A DNA stretch of 64,000 bases from Neolewinella litorea. Lineage in GTDB: Bacteria; Bacteroidota; Bacteroidia; Chitinophagales; Saprospiraceae. How positions within the stretch are numbered: the stretch's first letter is position 1; the number at the start of each line of letters is the position of its first letter. The stretch lies in contig NZ_SRSF01000003.1 of the NCBI RefSeq assembly GCF_004803465.1, positions 434,001 through 498,000 of the forward strand, read 5' to 3'. The notes below the pieces were generated by a model, which saw only the letters and a program-made list of their open reading frames with translations, did not search any database and was not told the origin of the DNA. The translations under genes were made by a program, and so were the position numbers. Positions 38,062 to 45,345 of the stretch are shown here, one piece after another.

Positions 38062-39252
38062 ATGATACCCGCCATACGCCGCCGCTACAACGAAACCTTT
38101 ACCAACGAAGCCTACCAGGCCATGCTCAGCTGGCTGGGCGGGCAGTATAATCACGACCCGAAATTTCACGTCTGCGAGACGCCAGTATTCTTCCCGCGGG
38201 CTTTCCGGGAGCACGTGCTGGCTGCCTGTCGCGACGTACTAGAAGTGGTTACCGCCCCCGACTACGCCGAAAAGGCCGCGGCGGCTATTCCACCGGGGGA
38301 GTTCGTGCCCGGGCAGAACGACCGGCCCCTGTTCCTGCAACTGGATTTCGGGGTGTGCCGGAGTACCACGGGTGAGATCGTACCCCAGTTGGTGGAGGTA
38401 CAGGGCTTCCCCTCGCTGTACTACTTTCAGGCTTTGCTGGACCGGAGTTTCCGCCGCTTCTTCACCATCCCGGAAGGCTTCTCCGCCCGCTTCGACGGCA
38501 GCACGCCGGAGCAGTACCTGCAGACGCTTCGCGACGTGATCCTTGCCGGTCATGACCCCAAGAACGTCATCCTGCTGGAAGTAGATCCGAAGGGGCAGAC
38601 CACCCGCATCGATTTTGTGGTCGCTTGCGCCGAACTCGGGATCGCCGAGGTGTGCATCAGCGAAGTGGAACTGGAGGACGGTAAACTATACTACGATCAC
38701 GAGGGCCAACGCACGCAGATCAAGCGCATTTTCAACCGCGTCATCTTTGATGAACTGAAGGCCAGGACCGATCTGCAGCGACGCTTTAACCTGATCGAGG
38801 CGGCCGAGGTGGAATGGGCCGGGCACCCCAACTGGTTTTTCCTCATCAGCAAGTACAGTTTACCCTTCATCGACAGTCCCTACGTGCCGGAGACCCACTT
38901 CCTTTCCGAACTGGAACACTATCCGACCAACCTGTCGGACTACGTACTCAAACCCCTGTACAGCTTTGCCGGACTTGGCGTGAACCTCCATCCCACGCTG
39001 GAAGACCTGCAGGCCGTAGAACATCCCGAACACTATATCCTGCAGAAAAAAGTCACATACGCCCCCATCGTGGAAACCCCCGACGAGCCCGCGAAGGTCG
39101 AGCTCCGCATGATGTACCTGTGGCCGCCCGACAGCGAACGTCCGGTACTGATCAACAACCTGGTGCGGCTATCCAAGGGGGAGATGATCGGCGTACGCTA
39201 CAACAAGGGTAAGAGTTGGGTAGGGGGCACCCTGGGTTATTTCGAATCCTGA
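38062..39252 (+). CDS. Conserved hypothetical protein, possibly ATP-grasp-like
   Basis: A 396-residue cytosolic protein I do not recognise at family level. Several segments resemble ATP-grasp enzymes: LFLQLDFGVC and LVEVQGFPSLYYFQALLD in the N-terminal third, KNVILLEVDP in the middle, then SDYVLKPLYSFAGLGV (about 295-310, a possible nucleotide-contacting Lys and Gly-rich loop) and HYILQKKVTY (about 325-335), followed by VELRMMYLW. That order resembles glutathionylspermidine-synthase/pre-ATP-grasp proteins, but this is inference. It has no signal peptide or membrane helix. ATG 38062; the pyrophosphatase gene follows after 59 bp. Confidence 0.72.
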   Translation: MIPAIRRRYNETFTNEAYQAMLSWLGGQYNHDPKFHVCETPVFFPRAFREHVLAACRDVLEVVTAPDYAEKAAAAIPPGEFVPGQNDRPLFLQLDFGVCRSTTGEIVPQLVEVQGFPSLYYFQALLDRSFRRFFTIPEGFSARFDGSTPEQYLQTLRDVILAGHDPKNVILLEVDPKGQTTRIDFVVACAELGIAEVCISEVELEDGKLYYDHEGQRTQIKRIFNRVIFDELKARTDLQRRFNLIEAAEVEWAGHPNWFFLISKYSLPFIDSPYVPETHFLSELEHYPTNLSDYVLKPLYSFAGLGVNLHPTLEDLQAVEHPEHYILQKKVTYAPIVETPDEPAKVELRMMYLWPPDSERPVLINNLVRLSKGEMIGVRYNKGKSWVGGTLGYFES

Positions 39253-39311
39253 TTCCAATTTGCGGGATTTTCTGAACCTTGTGCCCCTTTTCGGGTCAAA
39301 CCCACTTTCGT

Positions 39312-39938
39312 ATGCGCATATTGATCGCTTCGTGTTTATTGTTGATGGTCGCTTGCGACCGCCCGGAACCGGTAGTGGAGACGGCCCCGGAGCCCCTGCC
39401 GGAGGTCTACGATCTGCCGAGCACCGACGGCGACGCCCTGAACGTCATCATTGAAATTCCCGCAGGCACCAACCACAAGATTGAATACTTTCCCGGTATA
39501 GGTTTTGCCAACGACACACTCGCCGACGGATCCGAACGTATCATCGATTTCCTGCCCTATCCCGGCAACTACGGATTCGTGCCCTCCACTTCGGTCGAGA
39601 AGCGCCGCGGGGGAGACGGTGACGCGCTGGATGTGCTCGTTATCGGTGAAAGCCAGCCCACCGGTACCCGAATGCGGGTGTTGCCCATCGCGACGCTCAT
39701 GCTGCGCGACCGCGGGGAAATTGACACCAAGATCGTTGCGGTACCGGCAGATACCAGCCTGCGGACGCTGCAGGTAGAGAACTTTCTGGATTTCTCCCTG
39801 GGCAACGACGCGGCCAAGCGCATCATCGAAATGTGGTTCCTGAATTACAAGGGAAACAACATGACGGAACTGTTGCGGTGGGAAGACGAAAGCTACGCCT
39901 GGCGGGAGGTACGCAAGTGGAGGACGGACAACGAATAG
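39312..39938 (+). CDS. Exported inorganic pyrophosphatase (lipoprotein)
   Basis: A soluble-type family I inorganic pyrophosphatase with a lipoprotein signal (MRILIASCLLLMVAC). The 208-residue protein keeps the family signature GDGDALDVLVIG (about 100-111) with its metal-binding Asp triad, the early NVIIEIPAGTNHKIEY with the phosphate-contacting Lys, FLPYPGNYGFVP, and the late Lys-containing FLNYKGNN. The active site thus appears intact, but the enzyme would act outside the cytoplasm, where PPi is not a usual metabolite. The ATG at 39312 creates the signal peptide; a longer frame from TTG 39279 is unlikely. Confidence 0.9.
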   Translation: MRILIASCLLLMVACDRPEPVVETAPEPLPEVYDLPSTDGDALNVIIEIPAGTNHKIEYFPGIGFANDTLADGSERIIDFLPYPGNYGFVPSTSVEKRRGGDGDALDVLVIGESQPTGTRMRVLPIATLMLRDRGEIDTKIVAVPADTSLRTLQVENFLDFSLGNDAAKRIIEMWFLNYKGNNMTELLRWEDESYAWREVRKWRTDNE

Positions 39939-40005
39939 TTAAAGTTGGGGCAAAGCGGTCCGGGCGGTGAGCATTTTGGCGCATTCGTGGTTATACTTAC
40001 CCGGC

Positions 40006-40028
40006 TTGACAGAGATAATTCTTGTCAA
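40006..40028. promoter_or_regulatory. Inverted repeat upstream of the RlpA gene
   Basis: TTGACA (40006-40011) and TGTCAA (40023-40028) are perfect inverted 6-bp arms around an AT-rich 11-bp centre, 105 bp before the RlpA start. It may be an operator; only one copy was seen. Confidence 0.3.
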
Positions 40029-40133
40029 TACCAATGAAATGTTAGGCGCGGGCGTTACCCGTGCCACGCTTTTAACCCCGCTGGTCTTCCTTTTACCCTC
40101 ACCTATCCGACCGGCCCTAATCGTACCCTATAC

Positions 40134-41129
40134 ATGAAACGCCTACTCAGTTTAAGTCTCTTCATAACCGCCGCCTCACTCGGTGCCCAGAGCTTTGAGT
40201 GGAACGAAGCCCCGCGGCCCGCAGCGCACCCCAAGGAAGTACAACTGGACCCCCAGCAGTATGAGCAGGGCGTGCAGGAAAAGCAGGATGGACTGGCCGG
40301 CGTATATGACCCATCCGCCGACGGCTCAACGACGGCCTACGGTGAAACCTACAAGGCCGGTGAAATGACCGGCAGCCACGCCGCATTGCCCCTGGGTACC
40401 CTGTTGCGTGTCACCAACACCGAGAATGGCCGGTCCGTCGTGGTGCGCGTCACCGATCGCGGACGGGAATGCGAGGATTGTCTCATCACCCTGAGCCGGG
40501 TCGCCGCCGACAAACTGGGAATTGTTGATCGCTCCGCCGTCCGCCTGGAGCGCAACGGATTCAGCAACTGGAACCCGCAGCCGCCCACCAATATCGCGGT
40601 AGCTGCCCCCGCCCCCCGTAAAGACGCCGAGCCCACGGGCTCCGGCGTAATAGCCCCCAAGTCCGAGGTGATCGCAGCAGCCGAAAAGCCCGCCGCTCCG
40701 GTCGTCATCTCCCGCGAAGTACAGCCCCAATCCATTCCCGCGGCACCCGCGCTGGCCGCCGCCCCGGAAACGTACAACCGCTATCCCGTAACCCCACCGG
40801 CACCCACCGTAGCCGGTGCCCAACAGGCACGGGGAGTTGATGCGGCGCCCAACAGTGCAAAAGCGGTCGTGGCCACCACCGCCGGCGAACAGGGTGATTA
40901 CGCCGTGCAACTGGCCGCCTACAATAACGAGGCCTACGCTTTGCGTCGCGTGAACGAGCTGAAGGAGCAGGGCCTGTCTGATGTTTACTACCGCACCTTC
41001 ACCAAAGAGGACGGCCAGGTGATCAACCGGGTGTACACCGGCACTTTCCAAAACGTAACCGAAGCACAGGACGCCGCCAAGGTGATCAAAGATAAATACC
41101 AGCTTGCCGGTATCGTAGCGAAAAAATAG
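40134..41129 (+). CDS. rlpA: RlpA-like double-psi beta-barrel protein with SPOR domain
   Basis: A 331-residue exported cell-wall protein with signal peptide MKRLLSLSLFITAASLGAQ. The RlpA double-psi beta-barrel is at about 55-140, with YDPSADGSTTAYGETY, LPLGTLLRVTN and VVRVTDRGRECEDC; in Pseudomonas RlpA the equivalent region is a lytic transglycosylase acting on peptide-free glycan. A Pro/Ala-rich linker follows (about 150-245), and a C-terminal SPOR domain (GDYAVQLAAYNNEAYALRRV) should direct it to denuded septal glycan. A strong terminator follows the stop codon, so the gene is probably monocistronic. Confidence 0.92.
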   Translation: MKRLLSLSLFITAASLGAQSFEWNEAPRPAAHPKEVQLDPQQYEQGVQEKQDGLAGVYDPSADGSTTAYGETYKAGEMTGSHAALPLGTLLRVTNTENGRSVVVRVTDRGRECEDCLITLSRVAADKLGIVDRSAVRLERNGFSNWNPQPPTNIAVAAPAPRKDAEPTGSGVIAPKSEVIAAAEKPAAPVVISREVQPQSIPAAPALAAAPETYNRYPVTPPAPTVAGAQQARGVDAAPNSAKAVVATTAGEQGDYAVQLAAYNNEAYALRRVNELKEQGLSDVYYRTFTKEDGQVINRVYTGTFQNVTEAQDAAKVIKDKYQLAGIVAKK

Positions 41130-41151
41130 TCTGGTCAATGAGCCAGATCGC

Positions 41152-41186
41152 AAGACGCGGAACGCCACGTTCCGCGTCTTTTTTTT
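41152..41186 (+). terminator. Rho-independent terminator of the RlpA gene
   Basis: AAGACGCGGAAC (41152-41163) and GTTCCGCGTCTT (41169-41180) form a perfect 12-bp stem with a 5-base loop, followed by T residues to 41186. It starts 22 bp after the stop codon. Confidence 0.92.
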
Positions 41187-41215
41187 GCCCGGCCGGTATT
41201 TCCGGGAATTTCAGG

Positions 41216-41288
41216 GTAGAATAAAACAGTCCCAATCGGTCGAAAAGCAGGGGAAATGTTGGTCAGGAAGTAATAAAGTAGAATAAAA
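41216..41288 (+). repeat. Two direct repeats of GTAGAATAAAA upstream of the ThuA gene
   Basis: The 11-bp sequence GTAGAATAAAA occurs at 41216-41226 and again at 41278-41288, 62 bp apart start to start, each followed within a few bases by GTC. They may be regulator binding sites for the ThuA-like gene that begins at 41348, or a remnant of a short duplication. Confidence 0.35.
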
Positions 41289-41347
41289 TGGTCAACCAAC
41301 GGGATTGTTGTAGGTTGTGTCCGTAACCCCGCTATAATAAACCGGCC

Positions 41348-42139
41348 ATGACCCACCATCCTCCATCGCAATTGCAGCCGTCCGCTATACTGTTCATGAT
41401 CGGCGTGCTGCTGTTTCTGGCATATGGCTGTGGCGGGGGGGAAGAACCACGCGTGCTGGTATTCTCGAAAACGGCCGGTTACCGGCATGCCTCGATCGAG
41501 TCGGGGCAGGACATGTTCCGCCGGTTGGGGGAGGAGCACGACTTTGGCGTGGACGTTTCCGAGGACGCCGCGGTATTCACGAAAGAGAATCTGGCCCGGT
41601 ACCGGGCGGTCGTCTTTTTGAGTACGACAGGCGATATCCTGGACAACGCGCAGGAAATGGCACTGCAGCGCTACGTGGAAGGCGGCGGCAACTGGCTGGG
41701 AATTCACGCCGCGGCCGACACCGAATACGAATGGCCCTGGTACAACCAACTCGCGGGCGCTTACTTCGAAAGTCATCCCAAGGGCACACCTGAAGCCACC
41801 ATCCGGGTGCTGAACAGCCGTCATCCTGCTACCCGGGGCTTGAAGGACCGGTGGACGCGCACCGACGAATGGTACAATTACAAGTCTATCCAACCGGGTA
41901 TGAATGTTCTGATGGAACTGGACGAAACCACCTACGAAGGGGGGAAGAATGGAGCCAACCACCCCATCGCCTGGTACCGGGAAATCGGCCAGGGCAGAAT
42001 GTTCTACACCGGGCTCGGGCACACGGAGGCCAGCTACTCCGAGCCTGAATTCGTGGCGCATGTGTATGGAGGCTTGCAGTACCTGCTGGACAACAACAAG
42101 CGGGTGCGTTACGCGCTGGCTGGGGATTCCCTAGAATAG
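41348..42139 (+). CDS. ThuA-domain lipoprotein
   Basis: A 263-residue exported ThuA-like (glutamine-amidotransferase-like fold) protein. The hydrophobic signal IGVLLFLAYGC ends in a Cys, suggesting a lipoprotein. The fold is recognisable from RVLVFSKTAGYRHASIESG, VVFLSTTGDIL, GGGNWLGIHAAADTEYEW, HPIAWYREIGQGRMFYTGLG and ESHP. Family members are tied to trehalose or other carbohydrate use and are frequently exported in Bacteroidota, but their chemistry is not settled. It has no carbohydrate-active neighbours here and stands alone between a terminator and a 261-bp gap. Confidence 0.87.
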   Translation: MTHHPPSQLQPSAILFMIGVLLFLAYGCGGGEEPRVLVFSKTAGYRHASIESGQDMFRRLGEEHDFGVDVSEDAAVFTKENLARYRAVVFLSTTGDILDNAQEMALQRYVEGGGNWLGIHAAADTEYEWPWYNQLAGAYFESHPKGTPEATIRVLNSRHPATRGLKDRWTRTDEWYNYKSIQPGMNVLMELDETTYEGGKNGANHPIAWYREIGQGRMFYTGLGHTEASYSEPEFVAHVYGGLQYLLDNNKRVRYALAGDSLE

Positions 42140-42355
42140 AACTTGGGTAACGGGCCCCCCGCTCCGGGCAATCTTCTGTTCGGAAGAGGGAGTTATAAAA
42201 TCGGTTTCTGACTGGTAACCGGGCTAGTGTGCTACGAGGCGAATAGAGTAACGGCTTTGCCACACCTAGGCGATATTAAATTTTGTTAGCGTCACGGGCT
42301 CCGTCAGAACGCCGGAAATTATAGCCGCAGTCACAAGGTATAACGTCGAATTGGG

Positions 42356-42363
42356 TACCTTTG
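42356..42363 (+). promoter_or_regulatory. Predicted -7 element for the peptide-binding lipoprotein gene
   Basis: TACCTTTG is an exact TAnnTTTG match 37 bp before the ATG. No clear -33 element lies 19-21 bp upstream. Confidence 0.5.
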
Positions 42364-42400
42364 CCCTGACCTTTTACCCTGTGCTATCGACCTTGCTAGA

Positions 42401-44173
42401 ATGAAATGGTGTCTACTGAGTATGGCTGCTACACTGAGCACCGTGCTGGCCTGTACCAATGGTGGACTAAAAACCGATATTGCGGAAGGTCGGGCACCGG
42501 CAAATGAAGTGCGCATCGTCTTGAAAGCGGAGCCCTTAGGACTCAACCCCATACTTTCGGTGCAGAGCATCTCCCGGTACCTAACCGAGCAGATCTTTCA
42601 GACCCTGAACAGCCAGGATCCCCAAACCTTCGAACTGCGTCCCGGCCTGGCTTCCCTCCCTGAAACTGTCAGGCTGCCCGATGGTGGTTTATCTTACCAT
42701 TACGAAATCGATAGCGCGGCGACCTGGCCCAACGGCAAACCGGTCCTTGCGTCGGACGTCGTCTTCAGCCTGAAAGTATTGCTGAACCCCCTGGTGGAGG
42801 CCGGACCTTTTCGCCCGTACTACAGCATGATCCGCGACGTTGCGGTTGATCCGGAGGATCCCCGATCATTTGACGTCATCACGCGTGGCCCGTACCTGCT
42901 CGCGGCGCAGGCTATAGGTGATTTGTACGTTTATCCGGAGTACGCTTACGACCCCGAAGGTCTGCTGCGCGATGTGCCTTTAGACGAGTTATCCGATCCT
43001 GAACGTGCGGATGAACTGGTCAAGGAGATCAAGGAGCTCCGTCAGTTCGCCGAGCGTTTTAACGACCCAGCTGTAGGATACGAGCCGGATCGGGTAGTAG
43101 GCAGCGGTCCCTACGAACTTGTTTCCTGGGAACCGGGCGACCGGCTCCGCCTCCGCCGCCGCGACAACTATTGGGCGCGGGATCGCTCCGAAGAGTGGCT
43201 GGCGGCCTATCCACAGAATCTGACCTTTCTCATTATCCCCGACAATACCACCACGGCGAATGCTTTGCGCGATCACCTGGTGGACGTGGTCGTAGACATG
43301 CCGATCGAGCAGTATCAGGACCTGCGTGATGAGGAGTACCTGCAGCAGTACTACGACTTCGTAACGGTACCCAGTTTCAAGTACTACAGCATACTGCTCA
43401 ACCAGGCCGATCCGCTGCTGCGCGATTCCCTGACCCGGCGGGCGCTGGCACACCTGGTGGACGTCGATCAGATCATCACTCAGTTGTTGCCCGGACTGGC
43501 GGAGCGGATCATCGGGCCGGTACTGCCGGCGAAAGATTATTACAACCGGGAGCTGCCGGCGATTGCCTACGACGTCGAGAAAGCCAGGGACCTGCTCCGG
43601 CGGGCCGGCTGGCGGGATACGAACGACAACCACATTCTTGATAAGGTCATTGACGGCGAGCGGCGGGAGCTCAGTTTCGAGTTGCTGTCCACTCCCTCGC
43701 CAACCAGTGAAGCGGTCGCCCTGGAGATCGCCCAATCTGCCCGCGCCGTGGGAGTTGATATCCGGGTCATGAGGCAGGAGCCGCGCACCCTGCTCCAGGA
43801 GCTCACCACCGGCAACTTTACGGCCTCCTTTTACGGGCAGGGGTTCGAGCCTACGCCTGACGATTTCTCGCAGGTCTGGTCGTCCACTTCCGTACCTCCG
43901 AGCGGGACCAACCGGGCCAACTTCCAGAACGCCGAAGCCGACAGCCTGATCGTGCGTATCGCACGCACCATCGACCCGCAAAGCCGCGCACCCCTTTATC
44001 GCCGCTTTCAGGAAATCATTTACGACAACCAGCCGATGATTTTCCTATACTCACCCTTCGACCGCCTCGTTGTATCAAAGCGGCTGGAATACGCCCCAAC
44101 CTCGCTGGCCCCGAACGTGAACTTCAATACCCTGCGGATCAGACCGACGGGAACCGGCGGGGAGGCCCAATAA
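42401..44173 (+). CDS. ABC-transporter substrate-binding lipoprotein (peptide/nickel type, SBP family 5)
   Basis: A 590-residue extracellular solute-binding protein of the DppA/OppA family with lipoprotein signal (LLSMAATLSTVLAC). Family 5 features include EPLGLNPILSVQSISRYLTEQIF, LPDGGLSYHYEID, TWPNGKPVLASDVVFSLKVL, VGSGPYELVSWEPGDRLRLR and AYDVEKARDLLRRAGW. It should bind oligopeptides or a similar ligand outside the inner membrane. The usual permease and ATPase genes are absent, so it is an orphan in this window. The TonB-C-like gene follows after 10 bp and is probably co-transcribed. Confidence 0.92.
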   Translation: MKWCLLSMAATLSTVLACTNGGLKTDIAEGRAPANEVRIVLKAEPLGLNPILSVQSISRYLTEQIFQTLNSQDPQTFELRPGLASLPETVRLPDGGLSYHYEIDSAATWPNGKPVLASDVVFSLKVLLNPLVEAGPFRPYYSMIRDVAVDPEDPRSFDVITRGPYLLAAQAIGDLYVYPEYAYDPEGLLRDVPLDELSDPERADELVKEIKELRQFAERFNDPAVGYEPDRVVGSGPYELVSWEPGDRLRLRRRDNYWARDRSEEWLAAYPQNLTFLIIPDNTTTANALRDHLVDVVVDMPIEQYQDLRDEEYLQQYYDFVTVPSFKYYSILLNQADPLLRDSLTRRALAHLVDVDQIITQLLPGLAERIIGPVLPAKDYYNRELPAIAYDVEKARDLLRRAGWRDTNDNHILDKVIDGERRELSFELLSTPSPTSEAVALEIAQSARAVGVDIRVMRQEPRTLLQELTTGNFTASFYGQGFEPTPDDFSQVWSSTSVPPSGTNRANFQNAEADSLIVRIARTIDPQSRAPLYRRFQEIIYDNQPMIFLYSPFDRLVVSKRLEYAPTSLAPNVNFNTLRIRPTGTGGEAQ

Positions 44174-44183
44174 AGTAACGATC

Positions 44184-45299
44184 ATGAAGCCATTCCTTTT
44201 TCTTCTGCTCTTGCTTCCTTTCCTGGCGATCGGGCAGGACACCACCGCGAGCAAGGCACCCCGGGACACAACCATCTACACCTTCGTTGACGAGGCGGCC
44301 CGCTTCCCCAGTCCGTGCGAACGCTACGACACCACGGCCGCGGCTAAGTTTGAATGCTCTCAGCAGTACTTGCTGGATTACGTGTACCAGCGCGCCCTTT
44401 ATCCCGCCGAGGCGCGGGAGCAGGGCATCAGTGGAACCGCCGTCGTTGCCTTTATCGTCGAGCCGAATGGAATGGTTAACCGGCCGGAGATCCTGCGGGA
44501 CCCTGGTGGTGGCATTGGTCTTTCGGCCCTGCGCAGCGTCGTTGGTATGGCGCGGGAAGTGCTCTGGCGGCCTGCTTTTCAGGACGGCAAGCCAGTCCGC
44601 TACCGGGTCGTTTTGCCCCTGCGCTTCCGGCTGGAAGAGCCTAAGCCCTACGTCATTATTGGTCGGGACACCGTATACACCGAACTCACCAAAGGCGTCA
44701 CCTTCACCGGGGAAGAAGGCAGTGTGGCCGCTTATTTCGATAAGTACCTTACGTATCCGGACATTCCGCAGGACAGCTGCGCTACCGGACAACTCGACGT
44801 GCAGTTGCTGATCAAGCCGAATGGCATGGTCGAGGTCAACGACATTATCGACTATAACGACCTGGGCCTTGCCTTTACCTCCAAAGCCATCGACGTGGCC
44901 ACCGGCTCTTACGGAAAGTGGATCGCCGCCGAGTACGAAGGCCGGAAAGTAGCGAGTGCCTACGACGTGAGCGTAACCTACGCGCCTACGGATCCCGGCT
45001 GCCAGTACGTTTTGAACAATTACAACGAAGCCCTGAACCTCATGCAGGAAGCACAGGGCCTGGTACGCGACAGTACAAAGGTGGGGGAGGGCCTTGCGAA
45101 GATGGACCGTGCCGTAGAACTATTTCCCCGAGACGGACGGTTCCGCATTCTCCGGGGGCAGGTTCGTCTGGACAACAACCAACTGACCGGCGCCTGCGAG
45201 GATCTTCGTCTGGCGAAGCAGATCGCACTGATTGATTGGTACGACTCCGTATTGCCGCTCATCTGCCGCGCCCCCGCTGCCCAAACAGAAGAAAACTAG
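44184..45299 (+). CDS. Exported protein with two TonB-C-like domains and TPR-like tail
   Basis: A 371-residue periplasmic protein with a cleavable signal (MKPFLFLLLLLPFLAIGQ) rather than the N-terminal anchor of a true TonB. The first TonB-C-like domain (about 55-150) has QRALYPAEAREQGISGTAVV, VEPNGMVNRPEI and WRPAFQDGKPVRYRVVLPL. A second, more diverged copy (about 180-270) has LDVQLLIKPNGMVEVNDI. The last 90 residues read as one or two TPR-like helical pairs. Without a membrane anchor it is unlikely to energise receptors and may instead bind partners in the periplasm. It lies 10 bp after the peptide-binding lipoprotein gene. Confidence 0.82.
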   Translation: MKPFLFLLLLLPFLAIGQDTTASKAPRDTTIYTFVDEAARFPSPCERYDTTAAAKFECSQQYLLDYVYQRALYPAEAREQGISGTAVVAFIVEPNGMVNRPEILRDPGGGIGLSALRSVVGMAREVLWRPAFQDGKPVRYRVVLPLRFRLEEPKPYVIIGRDTVYTELTKGVTFTGEEGSVAAYFDKYLTYPDIPQDSCATGQLDVQLLIKPNGMVEVNDIIDYNDLGLAFTSKAIDVATGSYGKWIAAEYEGRKVASAYDVSVTYAPTDPGCQYVLNNYNEALNLMQEAQGLVRDSTKVGEGLAKMDRAVELFPRDGRFRILRGQVRLDNNQLTGACEDLRLAKQIALIDWYDSVLPLICRAPAAQTEEN

Positions 45300-45311
45300 G
45301 AAGGCGCTGCC

Positions 45312-45345
45312 GGAGCGGGCTTTCCGTTACTGGAAAGCCTGCTCC
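45312..45345. terminator. Hairpin between convergent genes, possible shared terminator
   Basis: GGAGCGGGCTTTCC (45312-45325) pairs with GGAAAGCCTGCTCC (45332-45345) over 14 bp with one G-U pair and a 6-base loop. It contains the sucA stop codon and ends the convergent intergene with the TonB-C-like gene. Neither side has a strong T run, so it may act by transcript stabilisation. Confidence 0.45.
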
